From assembly GCF_900114035.1 (NCBI RefSeq), contig NZ_FORP01000004.1, positions 124,001-188,000 of the forward strand: 64,000 nucleotides of DNA, in the 5' to 3' direction. Below the pieces are notes generated by a model. The model saw nothing but the letters and a program-made list of their open reading frames with translations. It was not told where the DNA came from and did no database searches. The first letter of the stretch is position 1. Each line of letters starts with the position of its first letter. Origin of the DNA: Amycolatopsis sacchari. Its GTDB lineage: Bacteria; Actinomycetota; Actinomycetes; Mycobacteriales; Pseudonocardiaceae. Below, piece after piece: positions 33,590 to 42,887 of the stretch. The translations under genes and the position numbers were made by a program.

Positions 33590-35246
33590 TACTGGTTCCT
33601 CCCTGCCGGAGACGGGATCACGGGCAGCCGGATGGCGCTGGGGTGTGGTGGGCCGAAGAAGACGCGCTGGGTGGCGGAGACGAAGTCGGCCTCGGTGACC
33701 GCACCGGCGGGCTTGCCGCTGCCGGAGTTGCGGTCGAAGCACGGGAAGTTCGAGCTGGCGATGTCGACGCGGATCCGGTGCCCCGCGCGGAAAACCAGGC
33801 TGGTGGCGCCGACGTCGATCACGTACTCGTGGACCTCGCCCGGCACGACGGGCCCCGGACTGTCCATTCCGGACCGATAGCGGGCGCGCACGACGCCATC
33901 GGCGACGTTGAGCGCCCGGCCGTCAGGGTGCACGTCGACGAGCTTGGCGGTGAAGTCGGTGTCCGCGGCGGAGGTCGAAGCGTGCAGCACGACCGTGAGT
34001 GGCCCGGTCACCTCGACGTCCTCGGTCAGCGCCGGGCTGGTGAAGCGGAGGATGTCCGTGCGCCCGTCGAGCGGCCTCTGGTCGCGTTGACCCGGCTGCC
34101 ACGACAACCCGCCGTCCGGGCCGCCCGCCATCAGGATCGCGCCGCCGATCGTCGGCACCGGGTCGTGCGGGTCGTGGACGTACTCAGCCGAGCCCGCCTC
34201 GGGCAGCTCCCGGGAAAGCGTGCCTCCCGGGCCGAAGTACCAGGTCTGCCAGTCGGTGCGGGCCGGCGGCCACTCCTGTTCGGTGCGCCAGCCCGCGCCC
34301 ATCACGTAGAGCCGCACCGGTGGCAGTGACGACGGCACCTCGTCGGCCTGTTCCCGCAGGAACCGCAGTTGCTGCTGTTCGAGCCCGATCGCCTGCGCAC
34401 TGCCGCCGGGGTGGAGGACCTCGCCCGCGACACCGGACTGGTCGGCGTGGGACCACGGGCCGACGACCAGGTGCCCGCCCATCGCGGTGAAGTTGGCCAG
34501 CGTGCCGCGCAGGAACAGGTCGAACCAGCCGCCGACGTGCAGCGTCGGCAGGTCGCCCGGCGGGACGCGTAGCTGATGCCGTGCCAGTACGCCGGGTCGT
34601 CCTCGCGGTCGAGCCACGTGCGCCAGCTCGGCAGGAACTCGCTGATCCCGGGCCGGTCGGCGAGCGGGAGCGTGCGGTAGGCGGCGACGGGATCGGCCAG
34701 CAGCCGGCCGAGCGCGGGCGTGGGACCGCCGGCGAGCTGGGCCGCGGTGAGCAGGTGCCAGCCGACTGCCTGCCCGAGCTGGAAGGCGCCCTGCCGGTAG
34801 ACCAGCCCGTCGCGGTAGTCGTCGGGTGTGACGGTGGGCGCGAGCGCGACGAGCCCGGGCGGCCGGTGCCCGCTCACCGCGAGCTGCGCCATGCCCAGGT
34901 AGGACATGCCGAACATCGCGATCCGGCCATCACACCACGGCTGCGCCACCAGCCACGCGAGCGTGTCGAGGCCGTCTGACGTCTCGTTCTCGAAGGTGCG
35001 CAGCTCCCCGTCCGACCGGCCGGTGCCGCGGCATTCCTGGACCAGCACGGAAAACCCGGCGTCCAACGCGGGCAGCACGGGCAGCGTGCGGGACATCGGT
35101 TCGGCGTAGGGCGTCCGGATGAGCAGCACCGGCCGCGCCCCGCCCGGAGCGCGGTGCAGCCGTCCCGCCAGACGCGCCCCGTCGCGCATCGGTACCCGGA
35201 CCGACTCGACGACGTGGTTTTCGGTGCCCTCCAGCGTCCCGGTCAT
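33589..35246 (-). pseudogene. CocE/NonD-family acyl hydrolase, frameshifted
   Basis: X-Pro dipeptidyl-peptidase-like (CocE) serine hydrolase. The frame from ATG 35246 has VRVPMRDGARLAGRL, QECRGTGRSDG and the nucleophile motif GMSYLGM, reads to YWHGISYA, then shifts. The continuation VPPGDLPTLHVGGWFDLFL and the C-terminal jelly-roll (LVFRAGHRIRVDIASSNFP) lie in another frame to the stop at 33589. The switch is near 34,560-34,575 and needs one base inserted. A break of this kind would inactivate the enzyme unless it is a sequence error. Divergent from the patatin-like gene; coupled to the monooxygenase downstream. Confidence 0.87.
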
Positions 35247-35343
35247 CCGGCTCCCTCCATCGGCCTGCCGGTTACGCTACGGACGCCGCGCCCCCGCCGG
35301 AGTCTCACTTCTGAGACCGGGACGCGGCGAGGGAGGACGGGAG

Positions 35344-36180
35344 ATGACCGAGGCGCTGGTGCTGGGTGGTGGTGGGGTCGGCGGGATCGCCTGGCTCACC
35401 GGGCTGCTGACGGGGCTGGCCGAGGCGGGGCACGACGTCACCGGGGCCGACGTGCTCGTGGGCACGTCCGCGGGTTCCACCGTGGCGGCACAGCTCGGCA
35501 GCGGGCTGCCCCTGCCGCGGCTGTACGCGCGGCAGACCGAACCGGAGCTGCAGTCGGCCGAGATCATGGCCGAGGTGGACTTCGAGCGCTTCGGGCAGCA
35601 GATGGCGGAACTGCTCGGCGGCGCCACCGATCCCGCCGAAATCCGGCGCGCCATCGGGGGTTTCGCCCTGACCGCGGACACCGTGTCCGAGGCCGAGCGC
35701 CGCGCGGTCATCGAGTCGCGGCTGCCCTCGCACGAGTGGCCCTCCCGGACGCTCAAGATCGTCGCGATCGACGCGGAGACCGGCGAGCCCACCGTGTTCG
35801 ACGGCACCTCGGGCGTGAGCCTCGTCGACGCCGTGGCCGCCAGCTGCGCCGTGCCCGGGGTGTGGCCGCCGGTGACGATCGGCGGGCGCCGGTACGTCGA
35901 CGGCGGGGTGCGGTCCAACGCCAACGCGGACTACGCGGCCGGGGCGTCCCGGGTGCTGGTGCTCGCGCCGATGGGCGAGACGGAGCTGCTGCCGAGCGAA
36001 AAGCCGCTGGCCACTGCGGTCGGGGAGCTGCGCGCGGCCGGCGCGGAGGTCGCGGTCGTCGAGCCGGACGAAGCGTCGCGCGAAGCGGTGGGCACGAACC
36101 CGCTCGACCCCGCCACCCGGCGTCCCGCCGCGGAGGCGGGCCGGGCCCAGGGCCTGCGGCTCAAGCCCGACTACCGCTGA
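35344..36180 (+). CDS. Patatin-like phospholipase
   Basis: 278-residue lipid acyl hydrolase with a Ser-Asp dyad. Oxyanion loop GGGGVGGIAWLTGLL, nucleophile Ser in VGTSAGSTVA, catalytic Asp in YVDGGVRSNANAD. No signal peptide, so cytoplasmic or membrane-associated. ATG 35344 with GGGAG upstream. It stands alone between a divergent hydrolase gene and an amino-acid permease 66 bp downstream; no clear functional link. Similar to actinobacterial RssA-type patatins. Confidence 0.9.
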   Translation: MTEALVLGGGGVGGIAWLTGLLTGLAEAGHDVTGADVLVGTSAGSTVAAQLGSGLPLPRLYARQTEPELQSAEIMAEVDFERFGQQMAELLGGATDPAEIRRAIGGFALTADTVSEAERRAVIESRLPSHEWPSRTLKIVAIDAETGEPTVFDGTSGVSLVDAVAASCAVPGVWPPVTIGGRRYVDGGVRSNANADYAAGASRVLVLAPMGETELLPSEKPLATAVGELRAAGAEVAVVEPDEASREAVGTNPLDPATRRPAAEAGRAQGLRLKPDYR

Positions 36181-36246
36181 GGACTGGACCAGTTCGCGTT
36201 CCGGTGGGTAACTTCCCCCCGGACAAGCAGGACGAACAGGATCGGG

Positions 36247-37689
36247 GTGGTGGCCGTGGCCGACCGCGGGGTGTTCCGCCGCAAGCCCATCGAACAGATC
36301 GAGGCCGTCGAGACCGGCGGCCTGCAGCGGACGCTCGGGCTGTGGCAGCTGACGGCGATCGGGATCGGCGGGATCATCGGCGCCGGGATCTTCTCGCTGG
36401 CGGGCGCGGTCGCGCACGAGACCGCGGGACCCGCGGTGCTGATCTCGTTCCTCGTCGCCGGGATCGCCAGCGCGGCGGCGGCGTTCTCCTACGCCGAGTT
36501 CGCCGGGCTCATCCCCCGCGCCGGTTCCGCCTACACCTACGGCTACGCGGTGCTGGGCGAGCTGGTCGGCTGGTTCATCGGCTGGGACCTGCTGCTGGAG
36601 TACACGGCGATCGTCGCCGTGGTGGCGATCGGCATCTCGGGTTACTTCAACGACCTGCTGGGTTTCCTGCACGTCGAGCTGCCGCTGTGGATGTCCGGCG
36701 CACCGGGTACCGAACCGGAGGGCGTGCCGTCGGGGTCGTACAAGGTGGACCTGTTCGCGGTGGTGCTGTGCCTGCTGATCGCGTTCGTGCTCAACCTCGG
36801 CATGCGCTCGGCGGCGCGGTTCGAGACGCTGCTGGTGTACCTGAAGATCGCGCTGGTGCTGCTCGTCATCGTCGTCGGCGCGTTCCACGTCAAGACGGGG
36901 AACTGGGCGGACTTCTTCCCGTTCGGCATCGGCGGCGCCTTCACCGGTGCGGCGACGGTGTTCTTCGCCGTGTTCGGCTACGACGCGATGTCCACCGCCG
37001 CCGAGGAGTCACGCGACTCGCAGAAGCACATGCCCAAGGCGATCCTGTACTCGCTGGGCATCTCGATGGTGCTCTACGTGCTGGCGTGCCTGGTGCTCAC
37101 CGGCATGGTCAACTACCGCGACATCGACGCTGAAAGCGCTTTCTCCAGCGCGTTCGCGTCGGTCGGGCTCAACGCGCTGGGCGCGGTGATCGCGGTCGGC
37201 GCGATACTCGGCATCCTCACCGTGTTGTTCACGTTCCTGCTCGGCGCCACCCGCGTCGGCTACTCGATGAGCCGCGACGGCCTGCTGCCGAAGTGGTTCT
37301 CCGGCACCCACCCCACGCGCCACGTGCCGACGCGCATGACGTGGGTGCTCGGCGTCGCCGCCGCGGTCATCGCCGGGCTGCTGCCGATCGCCGAGGCCGC
37401 CGAGCTGACCAACATCGGCATCCTGCTGGCGTTCGTGGTGGTGTGCGTCGCGGTGATCGTGCTGCGGTACCGGCGGCCGGACCTGCCGCGCACGTTCCGG
37501 ACGCCGGGCATGCCCGTCGTCCCGGCGATCGGCGTGGTGTTCTCGCTCTGGCTCATCACGTTCCTCAAGCCGGAGACGTGGCTGCGGTTCGTGATCTGGT
37601 TCGCGATCGGGCTGGTGGTGTACTTCGCCTACTCGCGCCGGCATTCGGCGCTGGCGCGCGAAACGGACGTCACGCCACCAGCACCGTGA
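36247..37689 (+). CDS. APC-superfamily cationic amino-acid transporter-type permease
   Basis: 480-residue permease with about twelve helices. Helix 1 motif IGGIIGAGIFSLAGAVAHETAGPAV, then YAEFAGLIPRAGSAYTYGY, GWDLLLEYT and FGYDAMSTAAEESRDSQKHMPKAI are standard for the CAT/YfnA group. It imports an amino acid by proton or substrate exchange. GTG starts at 36247, 36250 and 36256 are all possible; the first is used. It overlaps the converging DeoR gene by 20 bp at the 3' ends. Confidence 0.92.
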   Translation: MVAVADRGVFRRKPIEQIEAVETGGLQRTLGLWQLTAIGIGGIIGAGIFSLAGAVAHETAGPAVLISFLVAGIASAAAAFSYAEFAGLIPRAGSAYTYGYAVLGELVGWFIGWDLLLEYTAIVAVVAIGISGYFNDLLGFLHVELPLWMSGAPGTEPEGVPSGSYKVDLFAVVLCLLIAFVLNLGMRSAARFETLLVYLKIALVLLVIVVGAFHVKTGNWADFFPFGIGGAFTGAATVFFAVFGYDAMSTAAEESRDSQKHMPKAILYSLGISMVLYVLACLVLTGMVNYRDIDAESAFSSAFASVGLNALGAVIAVGAILGILTVLFTFLLGATRVGYSMSRDGLLPKWFSGTHPTRHVPTRMTWVLGVAAAVIAGLLPIAEAAELTNIGILLAFVVVCVAVIVLRYRRPDLPRTFRTPGMPVVPAIGVVFSLWLITFLKPETWLRFVIWFAIGLVVYFAYSRRHSALARETDVTPPAP

Positions 37690-38425
37690 CGCCGGGCAGG
37701 GCGCGGAACGGGGCCAGCTGCTCCTCGGTGGCCGACGAGTCGGTGATCAACGTCCACTCCGGCGGCAGCGGCGTCCACCAGTGCGAGCTGGCGCGGCCGA
37801 GCTTGCTCGCGTCGGCCAGCACGTAGACGGCCCCGGCCTGCTCGATCAACCGCCGCTTCACCGCGACCTGCTCGGCGCTCGCCTCGCACACACCGCGGTC
37901 GGCCGTGACGCCGTCGCCGCTGAGGAACACCGCGTCCGCGGTCAGCACGTCGAGCACCAGCTCGGTCAGCGGGCCGACGGTGCTCTGGCTGATGTGGCGC
38001 ACCACGCCGCCGAGAGCGATCAGCTCGACGCCCTCGGCGTCGGCGAGTGCGTTGAGCGTCGTCAGCCCCGTCGAGGCGACGGTGATCCCCTGCCACGACG
38101 TGAGCCTTGCGGCGAGCGCGCCGACCGTGGTGCCCGCGTCGAAGAACAGCAGCTGCCCCGGCTTGATGTGCCGCTCGGCCTCGCGGGCGATGGCGGCCTT
38201 CTCCACCCCGCCGAGGGTTTCGCGCTCGTGCAGCGGTTGTTCCTCGCCGCCGGGCGCGAGCGCACCGCCGTAGGTGCGCACGATCTCGCCGGCCTCGGTC
38301 AGCACGGCGAGATCGCGGCGGATGGTGGACGCGGTGACGTCGAAGCGCACGGCGAGCTCGTCGACCCCGACCGGCCGGGTCCGCAGCAGGTCGCGGATCG
38401 CCTCCCGCCGCGTGCGCGCGTTCAC
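37670..38425 (-). CDS. DeoR-family regulator of the sugar-acid operon
   Basis: 251 residues. N-terminal DeoR HTH (DELAVRFDVTASTIRRDLAVLTEAGEIVRTYGGA), then a DeoR sensor domain with FFDAGTTVGALA, TGLTTLNALAD, FLSGDGVTADRGVCEASAEQVAVKR and VLADASKLGR. Members sense phosphorylated sugars or sugar acids. GTG at 38425 overlaps the pdxA2 stop (GTGA). It is last in the four-gene operon, and the GCGCA palindromes ahead of the first gene are its likely binding sites. Confidence 0.92.
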   Translation of the reverse strand: MNARTRREAIRDLLRTRPVGVDELAVRFDVTASTIRRDLAVLTEAGEIVRTYGGALAPGGEEQPLHERETLGGVEKAAIAREAERHIKPGQLLFFDAGTTVGALAARLTSWQGITVASTGLTTLNALADAEGVELIALGGVVRHISQSTVGPLTELVLDVLTADAVFLSGDGVTADRGVCEASAEQVAVKRRLIEQAGAVYVLADASKLGRASSHWWTPLPPEWTLITDSSATEEQLAPFRALPGVTVLVA

Positions 38426-39432
38426 GACGCCTTGTCCTCCTCCACCTCGGGTGCCAGCTCGACCGCCTGCCGCAGCGCTTCGAGCATGCTCGCCTCGTCC
38501 GCGGCGCCGGTGCCCGCGATGTCGAACGCCGTGCCGTGGTCGACGCTGGTCCTGATCACCGGCAGCCCGATCGTAATGTTGACGCCCGCGTCGAGCCCCA
38601 GCACCTTGACCGGGCCGTGGCCCTGGTCGTGGTACATCGCGACGACCAGGTCGAAGTCACCGCGCACGGCGCGGAAGAACACGGTGTCGGCGGGCAGCGG
38701 CCCGTCCACGTCGATGCCCTCGGCGCGGCACTCGGCGACGGCGGGCACGATCTTGTCCTCTTCCTCGCCGTGCCCGAACAGCCCGTTCTCCCCCGCGTGC
38801 GGGTTGATGCCGCACACGGCGATGTGCGGGCGCTCGATCCCGGACTTGCGCAGCGTCTCGTGCCCGCGGCGGATCGTGCGGGCGACCAGGCCCGGCTCGA
38901 TCTTCGCGACGGCGTCCACGAGCCCGATGTGCGTGGTCACGTGCACCACGCGCAGCTTCGGCGCGGACAGCATCATCGACACCTCGGGCGTGCCGGTGAG
39001 CGCGGCGAGCAGCTCGGTGTGCCCGGGATAGCGGTGCCCGGCGGCGTGCAGCGCCTCCTTGTTGAGCGGCGCGGTGCAGATGGCGTGCACGCGGCCCGCG
39101 ACGGCCAGCTCGGTGGCGGTCTTGACGAACTGGTACGCACCGTCGCCGGCGACCGGCGACAGCTCGCCGAAGGGCAGGTCCTCGGGGATCACGCCGAGGT
39201 CGAGGCAGTCGATGACGCCCGGCGTGTAGCCGCCGTCCTCGGGCGCCTCGACGGTCCGCACCTCCAGTGCCACACCGGTGATGCCGATCGCCTTGCGCAG
39301 CCGCGCGGCGTCGCCGACGACCAGCGGGCGGCAGGTGCGGTAGAGGTCGGCCGCGGCGAGTGCCTTGACCACGACCTCGGGGCCGACGCCGGCGGCGTCG
39401 CCCATGGTGATGGCGACGATGGGACGTCCCAT
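38422..39432 (-). CDS. pdxA2: PdxA2-type 4-phospho-sugar-acid dehydrogenase
   Basis: 336-residue PdxA-family metal-dependent oxidative decarboxylase. GDAAGVGPEVVVKAL, ICTAPLNKEALHAAGHRYPGHTE, VHVTTHIGLVDA, CGINPHAGENGLFGHGEE and AMYHDQGHGPVKVLG carry the metal and phosphate ligands. Next to a DtnK-type kinase, PdxA2 proteins oxidise D-threonate or erythronate 4-phosphate to dihydroxyacetone phosphate and CO2, rather than making vitamin B6. ATG 39432. The stop overlaps the regulator start by 4 bp. Confidence 0.92.
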   Translation of the reverse strand: MGRPIVAITMGDAAGVGPEVVVKALAAADLYRTCRPLVVGDAARLRKAIGITGVALEVRTVEAPEDGGYTPGVIDCLDLGVIPEDLPFGELSPVAGDGAYQFVKTATELAVAGRVHAICTAPLNKEALHAAGHRYPGHTELLAALTGTPEVSMMLSAPKLRVVHVTTHIGLVDAVAKIEPGLVARTIRRGHETLRKSGIERPHIAVCGINPHAGENGLFGHGEEEDKIVPAVAECRAEGIDVDGPLPADTVFFRAVRGDFDLVVAMYHDQGHGPVKVLGLDAGVNITIGLPVIRTSVDHGTAFDIAGTGAADEASMLEALRQAVELAPEVEEDKAS

Positions 39433-39452
39433 GGGAATGCTTCTCCTTCTCC

Positions 39453-40598
39453 TCAGTGCGAAGCCGTGGCCGGAGCGTGCAGGGCGCGCCGGGCGTGCTC
39501 CAGGGTGTCCGGCGCGCCGAACGCGCCGGCCTTGGTGATCAGGGGCAGTCCGCCGAGCGCGGGGACGGCCGAGCGGACGACCCCGGGGGCGAGCTCGCCG
39601 AGCACGGCGAACCCGCGCACCCCGGCGGCGAGCAGCACGGCCCGCGCGGTCTCCCCGCCCGTCAGGACCAGCCCGGCCAGTGCGTGCCGCCGCTCGGTGA
39701 CGTACCGGCCCGCGACGCTCGCCAGCGCCGAGGCGACCTCGGCGGCGTGCTTGCGTTCGACCGGGGCGCCGGGATCGGGCACCAGCAGCACGTCGCCCTC
39801 CACAGTGGACAGTTCCACGCCGGCGATGCTCTGCTCGGCGGGCCCGAAGGGCGCCTTGACCGCGACTGTGGTGACCTCACCGGACGCCATCAGCGCGGCC
39901 CGCTGCTCGCGGGCGAGCGCGGAGTAGCTGCCCAGCACCGTGAGCACGGAGCCGGGGGCGGCGGGCGGGAAGGACGGTGCGTGCAGCCCCCGCTTCCGGG
40001 CGGCGACGCGGGTGAGCCCAGCCGAGCCGACAAGCAGCACGTCCGGCCCGAGCGCCTCCCCCGCCGCGTGCAGGACCTCCAGATCCGCTTCCGTCACCGC
40101 GTCGGCGCACACCACGTCCGCCGCGGCGGAGCGGTAGGCCGCGACCACCGCCGACGGTCCACTTCGGACGACGTCCAGCGGGATCAGCGCCGTGCTCAGG
40201 CCACTCCCGGCGAACAGCTCGCGCAGATCGCCACGGACGGTGGTCCCGGCCCGCAGCACCCCGCCCGTCACCGTGCGACCGGTGTCGGGGAAGGCCGGAG
40301 CCAGCAGCGCCGTAGCCGACAGCTCCCGCAGCGCGGCGGCGATCTCGACGGCGATGTTGCCCCGCAGTGTCGAGTCGATCTTCTTGTACAGCGGGGCTCC
40401 CGCCGCGCTGCGCACGGCCGCGGCCACGGCACGGGCGGCGAACTCGGGGCTGCGGTGCCTGCTGTCGGTGTCGATGGCGACCACCTCGGTGTCCGGCAGC
40501 GCGGTGTCGAGCGCGACCGCGGCGTGCGGCCCGTAGGCGGCCGCCGCGTCCGCGGCACCGGTGAGGTCGTCGGCGACGATGACCAGCCGCTCGCTCAC
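39453..40598 (-). CDS. dtnK: Four-carbon acid sugar kinase (DtnK/DUF1537 family)
   Basis: 381-residue kinase of the family that phosphorylates D-threonate, erythronate and related acids at the 4-hydroxyl. N-terminal [32 protein letters not shown] and [15 protein letters not shown], then the ATP-binding C-terminal half with [13 protein letters not shown]. Its partner enzyme PdxA2 follows after 20 bp. GTG at 40598 overlaps the permease stop (GTGA). Substrate stereochemistry (threonate or erythronate) cannot be fixed from sequence. Confidence 0.92.
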   Translation of the reverse strand: MSERLVIVADDLTGAADAAAAYGPHAAVALDTALPDTEVVAIDTDSRHRSPEFAARAVAAAVRSAAGAPLYKKIDSTLRGNIAVEIAAALRELSATALLAPAFPDTGRTVTGGVLRAGTTVRGDLRELFAGSGLSTALIPLDVVRSGPSAVVAAYRSAAADVVCADAVTEADLEVLHAAGEALGPDVLLVGSAGLTRVAARKRGLHAPSFPPAAPGSVLTVLGSYSALAREQRAALMASGEVTTVAVKAPFGPAEQSIAGVELSTVEGDVLLVPDPGAPVERKHAAEVASALASVAGRYVTERRHALAGLVLTGGETARAVLLAAGVRGFAVLGELAPGVVRSAVPALGGLPLITKAGAFGAPDTLEHARRALHAPATASH

Positions 40599-41581
40599 GA
40601 CGACGTCCCTTCGGGCACCGGCTGCTCCTCCTTCTTCCTGGCCCTGGAAGCGAACCACGCGGTGGCGAACGGGACCAGCAGGGACGTGACCACCACCGAG
40701 GCCGCCACCAGGATCGTCGCCTGTGCCGCGGCGGCCTGGTACGCCGGGTTGGCCGCGGCGACGATCGCGGGCACGGCGGCGGCGTTGCCCGCAGTAGATG
40801 CGGCCGCGATCCCCGCAACGCCCGTGCCGCCGGTGAACTTGTCCGCGAGCAGCAGGACGGCTCCGGTCACGAGGAACACGAACACGCCCAGCCCGATGCC
40901 GAGCAGCCCGGCGCGCCACACGGACTTCAGGTCGATGCTCGACCCGAGCGCGAACGCGAAGAACGGGATGAGCACGGGCACCGCGCGGCCGAGCCACTCG
41001 CGCATCTGCGGGTCGAGGTTGCCCAGGAGCATGCCGACGAGCAGCGGCAGGACCGCGCCGACCAGCGTCTGCCACGGGAAGGCGGACAGGCCGGCCGCGC
41101 CCAGCGTGAGCATGGTGAGGAACGGGCCGGACTCGATGGTCATGATCGAGTAGGCGGCGACGTCCTTGCCCTTGCCGAACTGGCCCATCAGCGCCATGTA
41201 CAGGCCGCCGTTGGTGTCGTTCATCGCGGCGACGACGGCGAGGGTGGACAGCCCGGCGAACGCGCCGGAGCTGATCGGCAGCTCGCCGAGCAGGCGGCCG
41301 AGGATGATGCCGACGACGACGGACACGGCCACCTTGGCCGCGAACAGCGCGCCGCCCTTCTTCAGGATGTAGGGGGTCGACCGGACCTCGATGCCCGCGC
41401 CCATGCAGACGTAGAAGACGGCGAGGATGGTCAGCGAGCCGGAGAACAGGGCTCCGGTGAACGAGCCGAAGAACTTTCCCGTGCCGGGGGCCACGGTGTA
41501 GAGCACCGCACCGATCAGCAGCGGGACGATCATCATCCCGCCGGGGATCGCTTCGATACGGCGCTTGATGGGAACCGCCAC
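40595..41581 (-). CDS. KdgT-family sugar-acid permease
   Basis: 328-residue permease with about ten helices of the 2-keto-3-deoxygluconate transporter (KdgT) family: [85 protein letters not shown]. In this operon it probably imports the four-carbon acid (threonate or erythronate) consumed by DtnK and PdxA2 rather than keto-deoxygluconate. The start is GTG at 41581 with AAGGAGGAG upstream. First gene of the operon. Confidence 0.9.
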   Translation of the reverse strand: MAVPIKRRIEAIPGGMMIVPLLIGAVLYTVAPGTGKFFGSFTGALFSGSLTILAVFYVCMGAGIEVRSTPYILKKGGALFAAKVAVSVVVGIILGRLLGELPISSGAFAGLSTLAVVAAMNDTNGGLYMALMGQFGKGKDVAAYSIMTIESGPFLTMLTLGAAGLSAFPWQTLVGAVLPLLVGMLLGNLDPQMREWLGRAVPVLIPFFAFALGSSIDLKSVWRAGLLGIGLGVFVFLVTGAVLLLADKFTGGTGVAGIAAASTAGNAAAVPAIVAAANPAYQAAAAQATILVAASVVVTSLLVPFATAWFASRARKKEEQPVPEGTSS

Positions 41582-41637
41582 GACGCTCCTCCTTGAACGT
41601 GCGGAGCCCGGGACGGCGGCGCCCGGGCTGCGTTATG

Positions 41638-41694
41638 TGCGCAACTCTAAGCTTGATTGCGCACTTCGCGCAAATGTGATGCGCGCTACGCGCA
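41638..41694. promoter_or_regulatory. Palindromic operators of the kdgT-type operon
   Basis: Upstream of the operon, TTGCGCACTTCGCGCAA (41657-41673) has perfect 6-bp arms and TGCGCGCTACGCGCA (41680-41694) has perfect 6-bp arms. A further TGCGCAA (41638-41644) forms an inverted pair with TTGCGCA (41657-41663). The repeated GCGCA half-sites, 57-113 bp before the permease start, look like a multi-site operator for the operon's DeoR-family protein. Binding is inference. Confidence 0.75.
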
Positions 41695-41699
41695 CGCTG

Positions 41700-42072
41700 G
41701 GATCGCTCGCCCTCAAGGGTGCCCGCGGTGGTCACGGCAGCCCTCGCCTGCGCGGGTGACCCCCGTTCAAGAGCACTCGTTCGGACCACCACCATCCCCC
41801 GCACCAGGGATTTCTTCCGGTCGGCACAAACTTCTTCACTCCGCGTGACGAGCGAAGGAGGCCGGGATCGCTCTAAAGAGGAAAGAGTGAGGGCGGTTGT
41901 CTACCAGAGCTGCACGTGCACGCGGCGCGTGCATTTACCCGTGCAGGTGCTGCTGGTAGCTTGCCTCCTGCAAGATGCACCTGAAGATCCAGCCCTTTCG
42001 GGAATGACGCGGACCGCGGGCCTCGCCAGATCGTTCCCCAGTTTCGCGGTGCGAAGGACGGCGAATTCGACG
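41700..42072. other. Intergenic leader with palindromes, no gene recognised
   Basis: About 370 bp without a convincing gene; GC is visibly lower than average between 41,830 and 42,070. It contains TGCACGTGCA (41911-41920), a perfect 17-bp palindrome TGCACGCGGCGCGTGCA (41917-41933), and a 7-bp-arm inverted repeat CAGGTGC (41944-41950)/GCACCTG (41977-41983) that could form a stem-loop. These lie 90-160 bp before the small hypothetical gene and may regulate it or its divergent neighbours. Confidence 0.5.
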
Positions 42073-42381
42073 ATGTGCTCCCCGGAGGCTACCCCGGTCG
42101 AAAACCGGCTGCTGAACCTCATCGACCGCGGCTACCGCTTCATCCACCCGCGTGACGACGGCGGAACGCTGGTCGCCGTGGTGGGCGTGCGGCCGCACGA
42201 CGCGGTGATCGACGTGATCCGCCTGGACGCCGAGGACGACGCGACGGCCCTGCGCGTCCCCGCCGACGAGGACGACATCCTGACGCCGGAAAAGCCGCTG
42301 TGGAGCTGCCACGGCACGGCGCACGAGGTGCTGGACGAACTGCTCGCCCTCCCCGACGAGACCACGACCTCCCGCGGCTGA
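42073..42381 (+). CDS. Hypothetical small acidic protein
   Basis: 102-residue cytoplasmic protein with no recognised domain, signal or membrane segment. It is rich in Asp/Glu (DAEDDATALRVPADEDDIL) and reads as a compact globular protein: ENRLLNLIDRGYRFIHP, LVAVVGVRPHDAVIDVIRL, then WSCHGTAHEVLDELLALPDE. ATG 42073 was chosen by loss of protein-like content upstream; GAAGGACGG lies 12-20 bases before it. Alternative upstream ATGs exist in the same frame (for example in the segment MTRTAGLARSFPS). No functional guess is justified. Confidence 0.65.
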   Translation: MCSPEATPVENRLLNLIDRGYRFIHPRDDGGTLVAVVGVRPHDAVIDVIRLDAEDDATALRVPADEDDILTPEKPLWSCHGTAHEVLDELLALPDETTTSRG

Positions 42382-42536
42382 CGGTCCCCGGCGATGCCAC
42401 GGGGTCCAAGTCCTGGGCGGCGACGGTGGGCGCGCTCATCGAACTGAAGTCGGCGACCGCATGGTTTCGAGCCGGGCCGGACCGGTCTGCTCGTCGATGT
42501 CCCGGGACGCTCCACGAGACACACCGAGACCGAAGG

Positions 42537-42587
42537 CCGGCCCCCGCCCCACCCGCCGCTGACGCGGGAGGCGAGCGCGGGGGCCGG
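42537..42587. terminator. Hairpin downstream of the hypothetical gene
   Basis: CCGGCCCCCGC (42537-42547) pairs with GCGGGGGCCGG (42577-42587), an 11-bp perfect GC-rich stem with a 29-base loop, about 155 bp past the stop of the small hypothetical gene. There is no T-tract, which is common for actinobacterial terminators. It could serve either strand. Confidence 0.5.
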
Positions 42588-42667
42588 TTGATCCCCCCGG
42601 ATCAATTCAGTTGGACCACGGGTGTCCGAGGGGCAGCGAGTGGCGCCCCAGCGGCACACTGTTTGTC

Positions 42668-42803
42668 GCGATATCCCCCGGCGATCACACCGCCCGCAGC
42701 GTCCCCGAGCAGCAAGCCAACCCACGTCTACCCCAGCGCGAGCCCGTTCTAGCGATTCCCCGCAGCGATCACACCGCCCACAGCAACCCCGGGCAGCAAG
42801 CCA
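42668..42803. repeat. Two degenerate copies of an ~50-bp direct repeat, period 84 bp
   Basis: GCGATCACACCGCCC occurs at 42681-42695 and 42765-42779, and AGCAAGCCA at 42711-42719 and 42795-42803, all spaced 84 bp, with most flanking bases conserved. On the minus strand the period is a whole number of codons and reads as WLAARGxCGRCDR twice, giving CxxC motifs, but no start, ribosome site or convincing flanking protein was found. I treat it as an intergenic repeat. The rest of 42,382-42,887 shows nothing else. Confidence 0.6.
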
Positions 42804-42887
42804 TCCCGCCGCGCCCGCACCCGGCCGTGGGCAGTAAGTCGGGTCCTGCTGGCACCGGTTCACCTTCGAATCAGCCGCGCCCGACAG

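Noticed and set aside
42132-42863. Minus-strand frame with repeated CxxC motifs
   Set aside because: It overlaps the better supported plus-strand hypothetical gene, lacks a ribosome site, and codon use is poor; kept only as a repeat observation.
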